A stretch of DNA of 64,000 nt from Palsa-360 sp963710315 (GTDB lineage: Bacteria; Acidobacteriota; Terriglobia; Acidiferrales; UBA7541): contig CAVPZW010000007.1 in the NCBI GenBank assembly GCA_963710315.1, positions 248,001 through 312,000 of the forward strand. Direction: 5' to 3'. A program made the position numbers and the translations under genes. Every line of letters starts with the position of its first letter. The first letter of the stretch is position 1. Of the stretch, positions 42,220 to 49,759 are shown piece by piece. The notes under the pieces are model-generated. The model saw nothing but the letters and a program-made list of their open reading frames with translations, was not told where the DNA came from and did no database searches.

Positions 42220-43083
42220 ATGATCAAGACCGTTGGAATTATTTCACGCCCTCGCCGCGAAGACATCGCTCGCGTCGTTCCTCCTCTCATCCAGTGGCTG
42301 CAGGAGCACGGAGCGGCGGTGCTCTGCGATTCCGAGACGCACGATTGCCTGGGAACCGTCGCGGTGCAGGCGCACAAGCGAGAGGAGCTTCCCGGCTGCA
42401 CGGACCTGCTAATCGTTCTGGGCGGCGACGGCACATTGCTTTCCGCTGCGCGCCTTGCGGCAGACCGCAAAGTTCCCATCCTTGCCGTAAATCTTGGCGG
42501 CCTGGGATTTCTTACCACCGTTTCTCAGGATGAAATTTATTCGATCCTCGAAGAAATATTTTCCGGAAAACATCGCGTCAGCGAACGCGTGATGCTGGAA
42601 GCAGAGGTTGTGCGCAACGGCACGGCGATCCGACGGCAGATCGCGCTGAACGATGCGGTGCTCAACAAAGCGGCGCTGGCGCGCATCATGGATTTGGAAC
42701 TGCGCGTGGACGGCGAATACGTGACCACCTACAAGGCCGACGGCCTGATTCTCTCCACGCCAACAGGGTCAACCGCCTATTCTCTTGCGGCCGGCGGGCC
42801 CATCGTGTACCCCAGCGTCGAGGCATTTATCGTCACGCCCATCTGCCCACACACGCTGACGAACCGGCCGCTGGTAATTCCCGATTCCGTCACAATCGAA
42901 GTGGAGTTCAAGGCCGGGGACGACGCAGTTTTTCTTACGCTCGACGGACAGATCGGAATCGAACTGGTGCGCGGCGATCACATCCGAATGCGCAAGGCCG
43001 CGGAAAAGCTGCTGCTGGTACGTCCTGCAAAAAAGACCTATTACCAAATCTTGCGCAACAAACTAAAGTGGGGCGAGCGGTAA
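42220..43083 (+). CDS. nadK: NAD kinase
   Basis: The protein has 287 residues from ATG at 42220 with AAAGGACAA upstream; the frame also opens at a TTG at 42205. It phosphorylates NAD to NADP. The ATP/NAD site is LLIVLGGDGTLLSAARLA, followed by VNLGGLGFLT and the catalytic-region LNDAVLNKAALARI. The nicotinamide-binding motif is LSTPTGSTAYSLAAGGP. The family length is 280-310. It closes the xseB-ispA-tlyA-nadK series but is separated from tlyA by a palindrome. Confidence 0.97.
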   Translation: MIKTVGIISRPRREDIARVVPPLIQWLQEHGAAVLCDSETHDCLGTVAVQAHKREELPGCTDLLIVLGGDGTLLSAARLAADRKVPILAVNLGGLGFLTTVSQDEIYSILEEIFSGKHRVSERVMLEAEVVRNGTAIRRQIALNDAVLNKAALARIMDLELRVDGEYVTTYKADGLILSTPTGSTAYSLAAGGPIVYPSVEAFIVTPICPHTLTNRPLVIPDSVTIEVEFKAGDDAVFLTLDGQIGIELVRGDHIRMRKAAEKLLLVRPAKKTYYQILRNKLKWGER

Positions 43084-43139
43084 AAAGACCGTTGGGCACA
43101 ATCTAGTGTGCCCGGTTTCATGCACAATTTGCTGACCTT

Positions 43140-43760
43140 ATGCCTACCAACCTTTTTCGGCCAATCGGTCTCCATGAACTTACGCTTATATGGGACTCCG
43201 GAATGCGTGAGTTTCCACCGCGACTGGCCCAGCAACCGATTTTTTACCCGGTAGTGAATTTGGAATATGCGCGGCAAATTGCCCGAGATTGGAATTCACC
43301 GGATGCAGGTTCCGGTTACGCCGGCTTTGTCACGCAATTTGAAATTTCCTCGACATATCTTTCCAAATTCGACATCCACACTGCGGGCTCGGCCGCGCAT
43401 CGGGAATACTGGATCCCCGCTAAAGAATTAGGTTCTTTTAACAAAGCTATTAATGGCCTGATTTCAGTTGAAGAAGCGTTCTTCGGACCGGAATTTACAG
43501 GGTACGCTGGGGAGAATCATGGGCTAGAAGGTTTGAACGCCGGTGAGCAATTCTCGGCGTTGTCAAATATGGGGGATCATTCCAATTTTATTTCAGAAGT
43601 CGCAGCCAATCGTAAAGCTATTTTTCTAAATTGCCTATTTTGGCTGAATGCAGATCCGTCAAAACTAGGATGCAATCTTGAACAAAAGGAATCGATCATA
43701 ACGGGCTGGTGGACGCATGGGACAAAAGTAAAATTGAAGTGCCGCTTCCAATTCACCTGA
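43140..43760 (+). CDS. ADP-ribosylation/crystallin J1-like family protein, low GC
   Basis: The protein has 206 residues. The pattern LFRPIGLHELTLIWDSGMRE, then FPPRLAQQPIFYPVVNLEYA and the QIARDWN block, resembles a small family catalogued as ADP-ribosylation/crystallin J1. These proteins are often a single domain in scattered bacteria; I do not know their activity. The second half has EYWIPAKELGSFNKAINGLI and a C-terminal CNLEQKE segment. The region is clearly AT-richer than neighbouring nadK and lysA, suggesting recent acquisition. The gene has no close operon partner; lysA ends 45 bases away on the other strand. Confidence 0.6.
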   Translation: MPTNLFRPIGLHELTLIWDSGMREFPPRLAQQPIFYPVVNLEYARQIARDWNSPDAGSGYAGFVTQFEISSTYLSKFDIHTAGSAAHREYWIPAKELGSFNKAINGLISVEEAFFGPEFTGYAGENHGLEGLNAGEQFSALSNMGDHSNFISEVAANRKAIFLNCLFWLNADPSKLGCNLEQKESIITGWWTHGTKVKLKCRFQFT

Positions 43761-43805
43761 AAACAGAATAAGCGAGAAATGCCGCACACGTGCGACGGCG
43801 TTTCC

Positions 43806-45104
43806 CTACTCCCCTCGCACCAGGTCGGCGCGGGATTCGCGGCGGCGGACTACTTTGGTTTTATTTCCCTCGACTAGAATTTCCGCGGGGCGCGGGCGCG
43901 AATTGTAGTTGGAGGCCTGCACCGTGCCGTAGGCTCCGGCTCCCCACAGGACAAGCACATCCTCTGGAGCAACTTTTCCGAGCGGCCAATCCTGCAGGAA
44001 ACAATCTCCCGATTCGCAAACGGGGCCGACAATGTCGGCGCGAGCAAGCGCCCCGGACGCACGCTTCACGCGCGTGATGGGATGCGTCGCATCGTAGAGC
44101 GCGGGCCGCATGAAGTCGTTCATCGCTGCATCCACAATTACAAAATTCTTGCCGCGATTCTGCTTGTTATACAAGACGCGCATCAGCAAAACTCCGGCAG
44201 GGCCGATCAGCGAGCGCCCCGGCTCGATCAGCAAATGGCAGCCCAGCGGGCGGACCACGCGCGCGAGTTCCGCGGCCCAGGCGGCCTTTTCCGGCGGCTC
44301 TTCGGACGTGTAGCGGATGCCCAGGCCGCCGCCGCAATCGACGTAGCGAAGCGAGATGCCCGCGCTGGAAAGCTCGCGCACAAATCCCGCCAAACGCGTC
44401 AACGCGCGGCGATGAGGAGCGAGCGAAAGAATTTGCGATCCGATATGCGCGCTGATTCCTTGCCAGTCGATCCAGCGAGACTGGCGGTGTTGCAGATAAA
44501 GGCTGCGCGCGGTTTCCCAGTCGATTCCAAATTTATGGCGATGATGTCCGGTGGCAATGTGTGGATGGCCGCCGGCTTTGACGTCCGGGTTGACGCGAAT
44601 GGACGCAGCGGCGCGCACGTGCAGCCGTGAAGCCTCCGAAGCCAAAAGATCGAGCTCCGCGGCCGATTCCACATTGAAAAGCAGAATGCGCGCGCGCAGG
44701 GCTTCGCGAATTTCCTCTCGCGATTTTCCCACGCCGGAAAAAACGATGCGGTTTCCGGCCACGCCGATTCGCCGCAGGCGATACAGTTCGCCGCCGGAAA
44801 CAATGTCAAATCCGCTGCCGAGCGCGGCAAACACACGCAGGATGCCCAGAGTTGAATTGGCTTTCGCCGCGTAGCAAATGGTGTGCGGAAGGGCGCCAAA
44901 CGCGGAGTCCATGCGGCGGTAAGCTTGCTCGATGCTTGCACGGCTGTAGAGATACGCGGGCGTTCCGTATTTCTTGGCAACGGCCGCGACGGATACACCT
45001 TCGCAATACAGCTGCGATCCGCGATAGGAAAACCCGGGAGTATAGCTCGCCGGATCAACGACGGCAGAGCGAGAAGCGCGCGAATGTGACGATGCCGCGC
45101 TCAC
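43806..45104 (-). CDS. lysA: Diaminopimelate decarboxylase
   Basis: The protein has 432 residues from a GTG at 45104, overlapping the phosphatase TGA as GTGA. LysA converts meso-diaminopimelate to lysine with PLP. The PLP lysine is in TICYAAKANSTLGILR and the phosphate-binding motif in GFDIVSGGELYRLRRIGVA. Other family blocks are HIGSQIL, YVDCGGGLGIRY, LIEPGRSLIGPAG and PVCESGDCFLQDWPLGKVA. A 25-residue Ser/Arg-rich N-terminal tail is extra. It is translationally coupled to the upstream signalling phosphatase. Confidence 0.95.
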   Translation of the reverse strand: MSAASSHSRASRSAVVDPASYTPGFSYRGSQLYCEGVSVAAVAKKYGTPAYLYSRASIEQAYRRMDSAFGALPHTICYAAKANSTLGILRVFAALGSGFDIVSGGELYRLRRIGVAGNRIVFSGVGKSREEIREALRARILLFNVESAAELDLLASEASRLHVRAAASIRVNPDVKAGGHPHIATGHHRHKFGIDWETARSLYLQHRQSRWIDWQGISAHIGSQILSLAPHRRALTRLAGFVRELSSAGISLRYVDCGGGLGIRYTSEEPPEKAAWAAELARVVRPLGCHLLIEPGRSLIGPAGVLLMRVLYNKQNRGKNFVIVDAAMNDFMRPALYDATHPITRVKRASGALARADIVGPVCESGDCFLQDWPLGKVAPEDVLVLWGAGAYGTVQASNYNSRPRPAEILVEGNKTKVVRRRESRADLVRGE

Positions 45105-46852
45105 TTGACTTTCACAACCACCAGCGTTCGATCGTCTGTGATGGCTCCCCCTTGTGTAAATTCCTCAACTTCTTGAAGCAAGCGGTCGGCCAGATCGCTG
45201 GAATTCAAGTGCGCATTGGCAGCCAGAAGTTCCTTGATGCGCTGCGTACCGAAAAACTTTCCTTGGCGGTTAGCGGCCTCGGTTAAGCCATCGGAAAAGA
45301 AGAGCAGGATGTCGCCGGAATCCAAGCGCACACTCCATTCCTCGTAGGTGGCATCGTCAAAAATGCCGATGGGAAATCCTGAAAGTTTGATTTGCTCGAC
45401 GTGCCCGTCTTTCCAAAGCAGAGGCTGCGTCTGCCCCGCGTTGGCCACGCGAAATTTGCGGCGCCCTTTTTGCCAGGTGGCGAAGCAAATGGTCATGTAG
45501 CGGCCTTCCACGCGGCGGTCGCACACCAGCTGATTGAGCAGGTGCAGAAGCTCGGCGGGCTGCAGCTTGTGCGGCGAAAGGCTGCGCAAAATTCCGGTGG
45601 CCACTGCTCCGTAAAGCGCGGCGGCGGTTCCCTTCCCGCTAACGTCTCCCAGAGCGATGCCCAATTGCTGCGTTCCGTAGGAAAGAAAATCGTACAAATC
45701 TCCGCACACTTCGCGCGCCGAATTGATTCGCGCGGTGATGTCCAGGCCGTAATCGATGCTGGGCACGGGCCGCAGAAGAGCGGTTTGCAGGCGCTGCGCC
45801 GCGGTCAGCTCGCGCTCCATGCGCGCTTCATCCTTGGCCAGTTGCTCGTACAGCCGCGCGTTCTCCAGCGACACGGCCAAATGCGCGGCCAGAATCGTGA
45901 GCGTCTGCTCGTGATCTTCGGTGAAGTAATTAACCTGCGGGCTCTCCAGATCGAGCACGCCCACTACGCGGCCCTTGTGAAGCATGGGAATGGCGAGTTC
46001 GGAGCGCGTTTCCGGGTTGACCATGATGTACCGCGAATCCAGAGTCACATCCGGAATGCGTACGGGCAGTTGCGTGGCAATCGCAGCTCCTACAATTCCT
46101 TCGTGAGGGGTCACGCGCAGTTTTCCCTGGGCACTCTGGCCGTACTTCACGTCCAGGCGATGGCGAAACATGTTGGTGGCATCGTCAAACAGCAAAATTC
46201 CCAAAATTTGATAATCGATCACGCGCTTGACCAGTTCCGCGGCGCGGCGCAGCAATTCCTCGACGGCCAGAATGGAATTGGCCTCGCGGCCCACTTCGTT
46301 AAGCACCAGCAGTGTGTCCGCCTGGCTGCGGATGCGCTCAAAGAGTCGCGCATTTTCAATAGCGGTGGCCAACCGGCTGGCCATCAGGGTCAATACGCTT
46401 TGCTGATCGCGCGTGAAATAATCGACTTGCGTGCTCTGGATATCGAGCACGCCGATGGCTTGCCCTTTCACCATCAGCGGAATCACCATCTCGGAGCGGA
46501 CCGAATCGATGATGTTGATGTAGCGAGGGTCCTCGCGAACGTCCGGCACCCGCACAGCGCGGCCCGTGGCAGCGGCCGTGCCCGTGATTCCCTGCCCAAT
46601 GGGGATCACCCAATCCTTGCCGGCTTGGTCTCCGTATCCAATGGTAAAGCGGTGGTACAGCCTGTGCATGGATTCGTCGACCAGCAGCACGCTGAAAATT
46701 TCGTAGTCGATCAGGCGCTTTACGAGCGCGGCGGTTTTCCCCAACACTTCGTCGAGATCCAGCGAGGAATTGATTTCCTCGCCGATTTCAACCAGCGTCG
46801 CGAGAACTTCCGCAGGAACATTGAGCGGCGTTGGAATTTGTACGGGATCCAT
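45101..46852 (-). CDS. Dual-GAF SpoIIE/PP2C-type serine phosphatase (RsbU-like)
   Basis: The protein has 583 residues from ATG at 46852. Two GAF domains come first (about residues 20-165 and 185-335); each holds the VLDIQS/VLDLES and DYFTRDQQ/NYFTEDHE blocks typical of tandem GAFs. A short coiled linker (MERELTAAQRLQTALLRPVP) leads to a SpoIIE domain. Metal-binding and core residues are in ARINSAREVCGDLYDFLSYG, ALGDVSGKGTAAALYGAV and LLFFSDGLTEAANRQGKFFG, plus the final GGAITDDRTLVVVKV. Such enzymes dephosphorylate anti-anti-sigma factors. It overlaps lysA by four bases. Confidence 0.93.
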   Translation of the reverse strand: MDPVQIPTPLNVPAEVLATLVEIGEEINSSLDLDEVLGKTAALVKRLIDYEIFSVLLVDESMHRLYHRFTIGYGDQAGKDWVIPIGQGITGTAAATGRAVRVPDVREDPRYINIIDSVRSEMVIPLMVKGQAIGVLDIQSTQVDYFTRDQQSVLTLMASRLATAIENARLFERIRSQADTLLVLNEVGREANSILAVEELLRRAAELVKRVIDYQILGILLFDDATNMFRHRLDVKYGQSAQGKLRVTPHEGIVGAAIATQLPVRIPDVTLDSRYIMVNPETRSELAIPMLHKGRVVGVLDLESPQVNYFTEDHEQTLTILAAHLAVSLENARLYEQLAKDEARMERELTAAQRLQTALLRPVPSIDYGLDITARINSAREVCGDLYDFLSYGTQQLGIALGDVSGKGTAAALYGAVATGILRSLSPHKLQPAELLHLLNQLVCDRRVEGRYMTICFATWQKGRRKFRVANAGQTQPLLWKDGHVEQIKLSGFPIGIFDDATYEEWSVRLDSGDILLFFSDGLTEAANRQGKFFGTQRIKELLAANAHLNSSDLADRLLQEVEEFTQGGAITDDRTLVVVKVK

Positions 46853-46916
46853 AAATAAATCTCGACTGCGCGTTGCGTCCGGAGTTTCAGCGAACGCAAC
46901 TCCCCAAGAGCCAATT

Positions 46917-46922
46917 ATTATA
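46917..46922 (-). promoter_or_regulatory. Possible -10 element of the GAF-SpoIIE/lysA operon
   Basis: On the minus strand CTGCTATAATAATTGG contains a perfect TATAAT, about 65 bases upstream of the ATG at 46852. No good -35 hexamer lies at 16-18 bases, so this is only a candidate. Confidence 0.3.
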
Positions 46923-47035
46923 GCAGGTCGAGATTGCGCGCTTATGAAAAACAGGTGAAACGTGCCCGCCGGCGAATCGGAAATTCTCACGGTTGCAGTG
47001 GATTAGTTGGAATTTGTTGCCGCAAATGCAGAAAA

Positions 47036-47120
47036 TCCCCGCCTCTGAAGAGGCGGGCTACAGCAATGCGCCGATGGCCGCACGATTGTTGTAGCCCGGG
47101 TCTTCAGACCCGGGGTTTTT
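47036..47120. repeat. Composite palindromic repeat, family D
   Basis: CCCCGCCTCTGAAGAGGCGG with GCTACAGCAA, then TTGTAGCCCGGGTCTTCAGA and CCCGGGG. Each half is a self-complementary stem with a CTGAAG or CTTCAG core, and the GCTACA/TTGTAGC segments pair across the element. It sits between deoC and the phosphatase gene. Confidence 0.92.
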
Positions 47121-47206
47121 CTTCCGCGCTGGAGACACTTTACCCGATGATCGAGAATGAATGATGGCTCTGATGCGTTGCGCGCAGTTCCAATTGCGGC
47201 AAAGTA

Positions 47207-48148
47207 TTAATAAGGGGACGACGAGGGGGAACCCGCAACAGACGCAGGGGGCGGGGCCGATCCAGCCGCTTGCTCCATGATCTTGACACTGGCGCTGGCG
47301 CCGATGCGCGTCGCGCCCGCGCAAACCATCTTCTTCAAATCGTCGAAGGTTCGCACTCCGCCCGAGGCCTTTACGCCAATGTCCGAGCCTACAACGGCGC
47401 GCATGATTGCCACATCCTCGGCCGTGGCGCCACCCGTGCTGAAGCCGGTGGAAGTCTTGACGAAATCCGCCCCGGCCCTTTTGCTTGCCAGAGCAGCTCG
47501 CACTTTTTCCTCGATGGTGAGCAGCGAAGTCTCAAAAATGACTTTGCAGATTGCGCCGCCGCGATGCGCCGCTTCGACGACTCCGCGAATGTCGGATTCC
47601 ACCATGTCGTCCTGCCCCGATTTCAGCGCGCCGATATTGATGACCATGTCTACTTCCTGCGCGCCTAGCTTGATGGCTTCCTCGGCCTCGTGAATTTTTA
47701 CTTGCGATAGCGTTGCGCCCAGCGGAAAACCGATCACGGTGCACACTTTCACTTTTGTGCCGCGCACCAGTTCCGCGGCCAGCGGCACATTCCACGGATT
47801 GATGCAGACGGAGGCGAAACCGAAACGCACGGCTTCCTGGCAGAGTTTGCGAATGTCATCGCGCGAAGCTTCGGGCTTCAAGAGGGTGTGGTCGATGAGG
47901 CTCGCAAAACCAGCTTCCAATTCGATGACCGACGGGCCGCAGGAAATGCGGTCGGCTCCTGCTTCGACTACCGCGCGGGTTTTTCTGGCGCACTTCTGGG
48001 CGCAATTCAGATCGCAATCCGGGCAAATTTCATCGTCGCCTGCGGCGTTGGAGCTAGCGGCGGATCGTGCGGGGGCGCCGAGGTAGCGCACCACCTCTTC
48101 GGTGACGATACGGACGATCTGTTCGAATTCGCTTTGTTCCACTTGCAT
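47207..48148 (-). CDS. deoC: Deoxyribose-phosphate aldolase with N-terminal targeting-like and Cys-rich extension
   Basis: The protein has 313 residues, about 60-70 more than a usual DeoC. The core (from about residue 80) has DHTLLKPEASRDDI, VCTVIGFPLGATLSQVK, EVDMVINIGALKSG, the Schiff-base lysine in DFVKTSTGFSTGGAT and VKASGGVRTFDDL. It ends in a tyrosine, as catalytic DeoC tails do. It cleaves deoxyribose-5-phosphate to acetaldehyde and glyceraldehyde-3-phosphate. The extension has an amphipathic helix (SEFEQIVRIVTEEVVRYLG), a flexible Ala/Ser linker and CPDCDLNCAQKC, a CxxCxxxCxxxC motif. rpiB lies upstream, separated by a repeat. Confidence 0.95.
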   Translation of the reverse strand: MQVEQSEFEQIVRIVTEEVVRYLGAPARSAASSNAAGDDEICPDCDLNCAQKCARKTRAVVEAGADRISCGPSVIELEAGFASLIDHTLLKPEASRDDIRKLCQEAVRFGFASVCINPWNVPLAAELVRGTKVKVCTVIGFPLGATLSQVKIHEAEEAIKLGAQEVDMVINIGALKSGQDDMVESDIRGVVEAAHRGGAICKVIFETSLLTIEEKVRAALASKRAGADFVKTSTGFSTGGATAEDVAIMRAVVGSDIGVKASGGVRTFDDLKKMVCAGATRIGASASVKIMEQAAGSAPPPASVAGSPSSSPY

Positions 48149-48211
48149 AGCCCTGTTCGAATTGCCTGGGATTTTCCTACAACATTTGAGATTCTGCCTG
48201 AGATTACGAAG

Positions 48212-48294
48212 GGCCCCGCCTCTGAAGAGGCGGGCTACAGCAACGTGACCGCGATCGTGTGGTTGCTGTAGCCCGGGTCTTCAGACCCGGGGAT
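48212..48294. repeat. Composite palindromic repeat, family D
   Basis: GGCCCCGCCTCTGAAGAGGC with GGGCTACAGCAA, then TTGCTGTAGCCCGGGTCTTC and AGACCCGGGG. It is nearly identical in layout to the copy at 47036-47120, on the other side of deoC. The two therefore bracket the gene as direct copies about 1.1 kb apart. Confidence 0.92.
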
Positions 48295-48308
48295 TTTCGC
48301 TGCAACCT

Positions 48309-48962
48309 CTAGCGCTTCGCTGCGCGTTCCTCGATGCTTCGAATCTTGTCCACGCGGCGCTGGTGGCGTCCGCCCGCGAAGGGCGTGGAGAGCCACAGCG
48401 CCACAATTTCGCGCGCGGCTTCCGGGGCGATCAGCTTGGCGCCCAGCGTCAGCACATTGGCGTCATTGTGCTCGCGGCTATTGCGCGCCGTGGCGCGATC
48501 ATAGCATAGCGCCGCGCGCACTCCCGGCACCTTGTTGGCGGCAATCGAGCTGCCAATGCCAGCGCTATCCAGCACGATCCCCAGCCAGGCTTCCCCTCGC
48601 GCCACGGCGTTGCCCACTGCCTCGGCGAAGTCCGGGTAATCTACCGCTTCGGCGCTGCCAGTGCCCAGATCGAGCACTTGATAGCCCCAATCGCGCAGAT
48701 GGCCGATGAGCTGCTGCTTGAGTTCGAAGCCGCCGTGATCGGCGCCAATGGCCACGACGCGCGCAGATTTCTCCGGCGCGCTTTCCGCCGGCGCAGCACT
48801 CGAAGATGTTTCGCGGTCGCGCGGCGAGGCCACGCGAAATACGATCCCGCGGAGCTCGGCTTCTTCGCGCGCGAGAGGCGTGATGATGGTGTCCTCCGTA
48901 ACGGCAAGCTCGCCATTTTGCGGGACGCGTTCCAAATCCGCGGCTGTGATGAGAGGTTTCAT
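48309..48962 (-). CDS. rpiB: RpiB/LacA-family sugar-phosphate isomerase with N-terminal extension and altered active site
   Basis: The protein has 217 residues: a core of about 150 from residue 68, plus an extra 65-residue N-terminal segment. The core has VVAIGADHGGFELKQQLIGH, DYPDFAEAVG, SIAANKVPGVRAALCYD, NSREHNDANVLTLGAKLI and GGRHQRRVDKI, all RpiB hallmarks. The catalytic position reads LDSAGIG where E. coli RpiB has ICGTGVG, so the catalytic cysteine is an aspartate. The extension (MKPLITAADLERV, then VTEDTIITPLAREEAELRGI and a Ser/Ala linker) resembles PduL/EutT-type microcompartment modules. Activity is uncertain. It is downstream of hpt and upstream of deoC. Confidence 0.88.
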   Translation of the reverse strand: MKPLITAADLERVPQNGELAVTEDTIITPLAREEAELRGIVFRVASPRDRETSSSAAPAESAPEKSARVVAIGADHGGFELKQQLIGHLRDWGYQVLDLGTGSAEAVDYPDFAEAVGNAVARGEAWLGIVLDSAGIGSSIAANKVPGVRAALCYDRATARNSREHNDANVLTLGAKLIAPEAAREIVALWLSTPFAGGRHQRRVDKIRSIEERAAKR

Positions 48963-48965
48963 TGA

Positions 48966-49066
48966 GTAGGACAGCCACTCCTGGCTGTCTGGTTTTTAAA
49001 ATTGCCGACAGTGAAAAAGATGCGTAACCGATAAGCAACCCGGACAGCCAGGAGTGGCTGTCCTAC
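48966..49066. repeat. Palindromic repeat, family E
   Basis: GTAGGACAGCCACTCCTGGC with TGTC faces GGACAGCCAGGAGTGGCTGT followed by CCTAC, around a 50-base loop. It lies between hpt and rpiB, both on the minus strand. Confidence 0.92.
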
Positions 49067-49076
49067 AACTGCGCGT

Positions 49077-49622
49077 CTAGGATGGAGGCAAGGAAAGAAT
49101 GCACACGTCCTTGAGATTGCGATAGCGCTCCGCGTAGTCCAGCCCATATCCCACCACGAATTCATTGGGAATCTGAAATCCAACGTAATCCGCCTTGACG
49201 TCCTTCTTGATGCGGCGCTCGGGCTTGTCCAGCAACGCGGCGATCTTCAGCGAATTCGGCTTGCGCTGCTGCAGCACGCGCAGCAAGTATCCCAGAGTAA
49301 GCCCCGTATCCAAAATATCCTCGACCACGATGACGTTGAGGCCCTCGATGCTGGTATCAAGATCTTTGTTCAGACGCACCTGGCCGGAGGTCTGGCTGCC
49401 GTGGCCGTAGCTGGACACGGACATAAAATCGAGCGACGCATCGACCTTCACTTGGCGCACCAAATCCGACAAAAAAATGGCCGCGCCCTTAAGCACTCCG
49501 ATGAAGTGAACGCGCTCACCCTTATAATCCTTAGAAATTTGAGCGCCCATTTCGCGCACGCGCTTTTGAATGGCGCTGTTGCGCAGCAATATTTTCAGAT
49601 GCTCCTGCCCGTGACCGTGCAT
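49077..49622 (-). CDS. hpt: Hypoxanthine phosphoribosyltransferase
   Basis: The protein has 181 residues from ATG at 49622, with GGAGG seven bases upstream; a TTG at 49628 is in frame. It converts hypoxanthine or guanine and PRPP to IMP/GMP. The PRPP-binding motif is VIVVEDILDTGLTLGYLLRV. Other signatures are FIGVLKGAAIFLSDLVRQ (substrate loop), DFMSVSSYGHGSQTSGQVRL and the C-terminal VGFQIPNEFVVGYGLDY. It precedes rpiB and deoC in the same direction, giving a purine/pentose salvage series. Confidence 0.96.
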   Translation of the reverse strand: MHGHGQEHLKILLRNSAIQKRVREMGAQISKDYKGERVHFIGVLKGAAIFLSDLVRQVKVDASLDFMSVSSYGHGSQTSGQVRLNKDLDTSIEGLNVIVVEDILDTGLTLGYLLRVLQQRKPNSLKIAALLDKPERRIKKDVKADYVGFQIPNEFVVGYGLDYAERYRNLKDVCILSLPPS

Positions 49623-49759
49623 CGTCAATCTCCTCCCCTGGGAGCGGTTACTCTAGCGCAGGGAGTGGGAAAGCTCAAGGCGCGAAGCCCGTCAAAATCT
49701 TTCGCCCGGGCGGGATCGAATTGCTTCGATCATCGTGGCGTGGCACTCTTTAGATACCT

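Larger units (their letters stand above)
46853..47206. other. Intergenic region between deoC and the GAF-SpoIIE gene
   Basis: This 354-base region holds the family D repeat at 47036-47120 and a possible promoter for the phosphatase (perfect TATAAT on the minus strand at 46917-46922). I see nothing coding. Confidence 0.5.

Noticed and set aside
45392..46858. Long plus-strand open frame of about 490 codons
   Set aside because: It is antisense to the GAF-SpoIIE gene, has no domain pattern, and reflects high-GC codon bias on the opposite strand.
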